This document shows, piece by piece, positions 61,805 through 64,000 of a DNA stretch of 64,000 nt (its first letter is position 1; each line of letters begins with the position of its first letter). The notes under the pieces were generated by a model. It was not told the DNA's origin. It ran no database searches and worked only from the letters and a program-made list of their open reading frames with translations. The stretch spans positions 5,766,001 through 5,830,000 of the forward strand of contig NZ_CP130720.1 in the NCBI RefSeq assembly GCF_035984415.1, read 5' to 3'. The position numbers and the translations under genes were made by a program. Source of the DNA: Streptomyces sp. NBC_01296. GTDB lineage: Bacteria; Actinomycetota; Actinomycetes; Streptomycetales; Streptomycetaceae.

Positions 61805-64000
61805 ATGAAGTCAACCGTCGCACTCCTCCGGGCAGCCAGCCTGAGCGTCGACGAGATTTCAGGGCCGGCTTTCGGGGCCGATCGCCTGGCTGATGAATTC
61901 ATCGAACAGGCGATCGGCCTGGCGGCCGGTACCGCGCTTACCACCGGTTCGGGCCGCAACGTGAGCGCGGCGGTGGAACGGTACGCGACCAGGATGGCGA
62001 GTCGTGCCACGCCGTTCGGCCTGCTGGCCGGAACCGCGTTCGTGCACACCGCCGAGAGTCGCTCGCTGTCGCTCGCGGACCGCGCAGCCCACCAGGTTTT
62101 CGTACGGATCGACATGGCGGCGCTTGAGGCCGTGGTCACCTCTGCCACGGGATGGAGAAGTCCTCGGCTGCTCGAACCCGGCCACGAACCGCACGAGCTC
62201 GCACTGCGTGTTCTCCGCAGCCGCGGCGCATCGGAAGCGGCGGATTCTCTGGAGCGTCTAGTTTCGGCGGTCTGCGGTCTGCGGCCGACCGGGCAGGCGT
62301 CCACCGGTCACCTGAATGCCGCATGGGAAGCGTGCGGAATTCCCGGCATGGCGGAGATACCCGAAAAGGCCAGGTTCCATATCGATCTGGACCTCACGAC
62401 GACTCAGGGGAATGTCGAGGGCGAACTGGTCGAGTCGCTCGACCGGACCCTGCGCAGCCTCCAGATCCTCTTTCCCGAGCAGGATCCTCTCGCTGATTTC
62501 CGGACGGCATTCCAACGGCGTTACGAGGGCGGTGAGGTCCCTCTGGGAGAGGTGCTGGACTTCCGTTCCGGCCTCATGGAGACGACCTTTTCTGCAGGTT
62601 CGGCGCTGGCGAGCAGGGCCGGAGTCGTCGGGCCGAGGACCTCCACCGGCGAGAGGCGTGTGCCTGAGGCGGCCCTGCGTGCCTACGATCACTGGCGCGA
62701 GACGGGCCGGCCGTACGACATGGCGGCACACGCGGCAGCAGAGCGCGGGGTGGCCAGGTCGGTTCAGGCGGCGCTGCTGGACAACCACGAGAACGCCTTC
62801 GACGCCGTCCTGCTCAGCGGGCAGGAGCGCGCGCCCCTGGCGTCGCTGGCCAGGTTTGCCGTGTCGCGACCGGAACGTGAGCAGGCCCTGCACCGGTGGC
62901 TCGCCGCCGCGGGCCAAGACGATGACGATCCGATCATCGCCGAGCTGGTGCACACCCCGGGGGGACGGATCGGGAACGTTCTCCACCGGCCTGCCGTGCA
63001 TGCCCGGACGCTTGCCCTGAAGGGCGCGGAGGGCGGCACGCTGGACCTTGGCTCGCTACGGTTGAGCCTCGGCGAGAGCGGCTTCGCCCTGCGCGAGGGG
63101 GCTTCGGGCCGACGGGTGGTCCTGGAGCTCAACTCGACGCACTCCGTGGACTTCCGGGGAAACGACCCGCGGTTTCGCCTCCTGGCCCATCTCAGCGGCG
63201 TCCGCTCGGTGGGGTGGCGCTGGGGTGGGCTGTCCGCGCTCTCCCACTTGCCACGTGTGACCTGCGGCCGGGTCATCGTCCGCCCGGAACGCTGGACCGT
63301 GGGGACCGAAGGTGCCCGGCGCCTCCTCGCGGCGGGAGACCCGAGACCGGTCCTACGTGACCTGCTGCCGGGGTTGGGTGACCGGCAATGGGTCGGCTGC
63401 GGCACGGGCGACCGCGTACTGGCCGTCAACCTCGACTCCCCGCGGGCCGTGAAAGCCGTCGTCGAGAAGGCAGCCGGACGGGGGCGCCTCGAATTCAGCG
63501 AGGTGCCCCAAGTGGAGAGCCCGGCCGTCAGCAGCCCGCGCGGCCGCCATGTGGCGGAGGTCTGCATTCCATTGAATGGGCCGAGGCCGGCGAGTACACA
63601 CGGACGTATGGTGTCCACCGCTCCTGTTCCAGGGGACGAGTGGGTCTACTGGAAGTACTACTGCAGCAGTTTCACCGCGGACTCGGTCATCGTGCGGGCA
63701 AGAAGCCGAGTCGACGGTCTGCGCTCACGGGGACAAGCGTCGAGCTGGTTCTTCGTCCGATACGGCGAAGGCGGACATCACGTCCGCATCCGCGTACGCC
63801 CTGTGCGTCGAGAAGACCGTGCGGCCGTCTTCATGGAACTGGAAGGGCTCGGCAGAGAGCTCCAGGACCAGGGGCTCGTCAGCAGAGCGTGTACGGACCG
63901 CTATGTGCCGGAAACCGCGCGATACGGCGGCCTGCAAGGGATCGCCCTGGCCGAAGAACTGTTCGGCATCGACAGCGACCTGGTCAGCGATCTGCTGGCG
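61805..64000 (+). CDS. LanB-type lantibiotic dehydratase / tRNA-dependent RiPP enzyme (cut by window edge)
   Basis: The frame is open from ATG 61805 to the window end, 732 codons. Near residue 59 it reads RYATRMASRATPFGL, the hallmark of the LanB glutamyl-transfer domain, which uses aminoacyl-tRNA. At about residue 612 a SpaB_C-like domain begins: WVYWKYYCSSFTADSVIV, then SWFFVRYGEGGHHVRIRVRP. Thus both the N-terminal transfer and the start of the C-terminal elimination-type domain are fused. The ribosome site is AGGAAGCCGAGG. Codon use is slightly less GC-biased than in the core genes, consistent with transfer. It probably acts on the peptide at 61608. Confidence 0.88.
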   Translation, partial: MKSTVALLRAASLSVDEISGPAFGADRLADEFIEQAIGLAAGTALTTGSGRNVSAAVERYATRMASRATPFGLLAGTAFVHTAESRSLSLADRAAHQVFVRIDMAALEAVVTSATGWRSPRLLEPGHEPHELALRVLRSRGASEAADSLERLVSAVCGLRPTGQASTGHLNAAWEACGIPGMAEIPEKARFHIDLDLTTTQGNVEGELVESLDRTLRSLQILFPEQDPLADFRTAFQRRYEGGEVPLGEVLDFRSGLMETTFSAGSALASRAGVVGPRTSTGERRVPEAALRAYDHWRETGRPYDMAAHAAAERGVARSVQAALLDNHENAFDAVLLSGQERAPLASLARFAVSRPEREQALHRWLAAAGQDDDDPIIAELVHTPGGRIGNVLHRPAVHARTLALKGAEGGTLDLGSLRLSLGESGFALREGASGRRVVLELNSTHSVDFRGNDPRFRLLAHLSGVRSVGWRWGGLSALSHLPRVTCGRVIVRPERWTVGTEGARRLLAAGDPRPVLRDLLPGLGDRQWVGCGTGDRVLAVNLDSPRAVKAVVEKAAGRGRLEFSEVPQVESPAVSSPRGRHVAEVCIPLNGPRPASTHGRMVSTAPVPGDEWVYWKYYCSSFTADSVIVRARSRVDGLRSRGQASSWFFVRYGEGGHHVRIRVRPVRREDRAAVFMELEGLGRELQDQGLVSRACTDRYVPETARYGGLQGIALAEELFGIDSDLVSDLLA

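Overview
The window is very GC-rich DNA with strong third-position GC bias, GTG/TTG starts and long antisense open frames, which is typical of Streptomyces. Marker genes agree: the hrdA-type group 2 sigma factor, nitrogen genes carrying GlnR-like sites, a znuACB-zur locus, a class F sortase, and RiPP (ribosomally made, modified peptide) genes. Gene order from leuA through recO-uppS-zur-znu-glyS, dus, ppdK, the nitrite and nitrate reductase genes, dnaG-dgt and hrdA looks like Streptomyces core chromosome. This is a judgement from memory, not a search.

Layout. 1-6.3 kb: a partial MFS exporter, a GlxA-type regulator, a secreted WxL-like protein followed by what may be a decayed partner gene, era, a methyltransferase, and a protealysin-like M4 protease next to its emfourin-type inhibitor. 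6.4-12.1 kb: leuA behind a leucine leader peptide and attenuator hairpin, an SDR, a TerB-like protein and a xanthine/urate-type permease. 12.1-19.1 kb: recO-uppS, then the divergent zinc operon znuA-znuC-znuB-zur with a candidate Zur box, and glyS. 19.1-25.3 kb: small regulatory modules (AKR-TetR, DoxX/MarR, MFS exporter) and a tRNA-dihydrouridine synthase. 25.7-31 kb: ppdK, a winged-helix regulator, a truncated hemoglobin and a VOC protein, with several long hairpins between them.

31-50.5 kb is rich in nitrate/nitrite assimilation: an FAD oxidoreductase-nirB-nirD operon behind a GlnR-like site, nasA with paired GTAAC elements, and a sirohydrochlorin chelatase that can supply siroheme to NirB. 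Between these lie a frameshifted ferric-reductase-like gene, a TSUP permease, a class F sortase with a secreted partner, a decayed histidine kinase, cutA, dnaG and dgt. 50.5-59 kb: an AbiEii-type nucleotidyltransferase coupled to an unknown gene, hrdA, a heterodimeric ABC exporter with one degenerate ATP site, an FGGY kinase and a YtxH-like protein.

A duplicated tRNA-Asn and a CAU-anticodon tRNA at 59.1-59.5 kb mark a change in character. Beyond them lie a VapBC module, a short CHAT-protease-like protein, and at the right edge a RiPP operon: a cysteine-free 48-residue precursor ending in Trp, followed by a LanB-type enzyme cut by the window end. This cluster start is the most interesting part of the window. 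The precursor fits scaffold-peptide (PEARL, peptide aminoacyl-tRNA ligase) chemistry at least as well as classical lanthipeptide formation.
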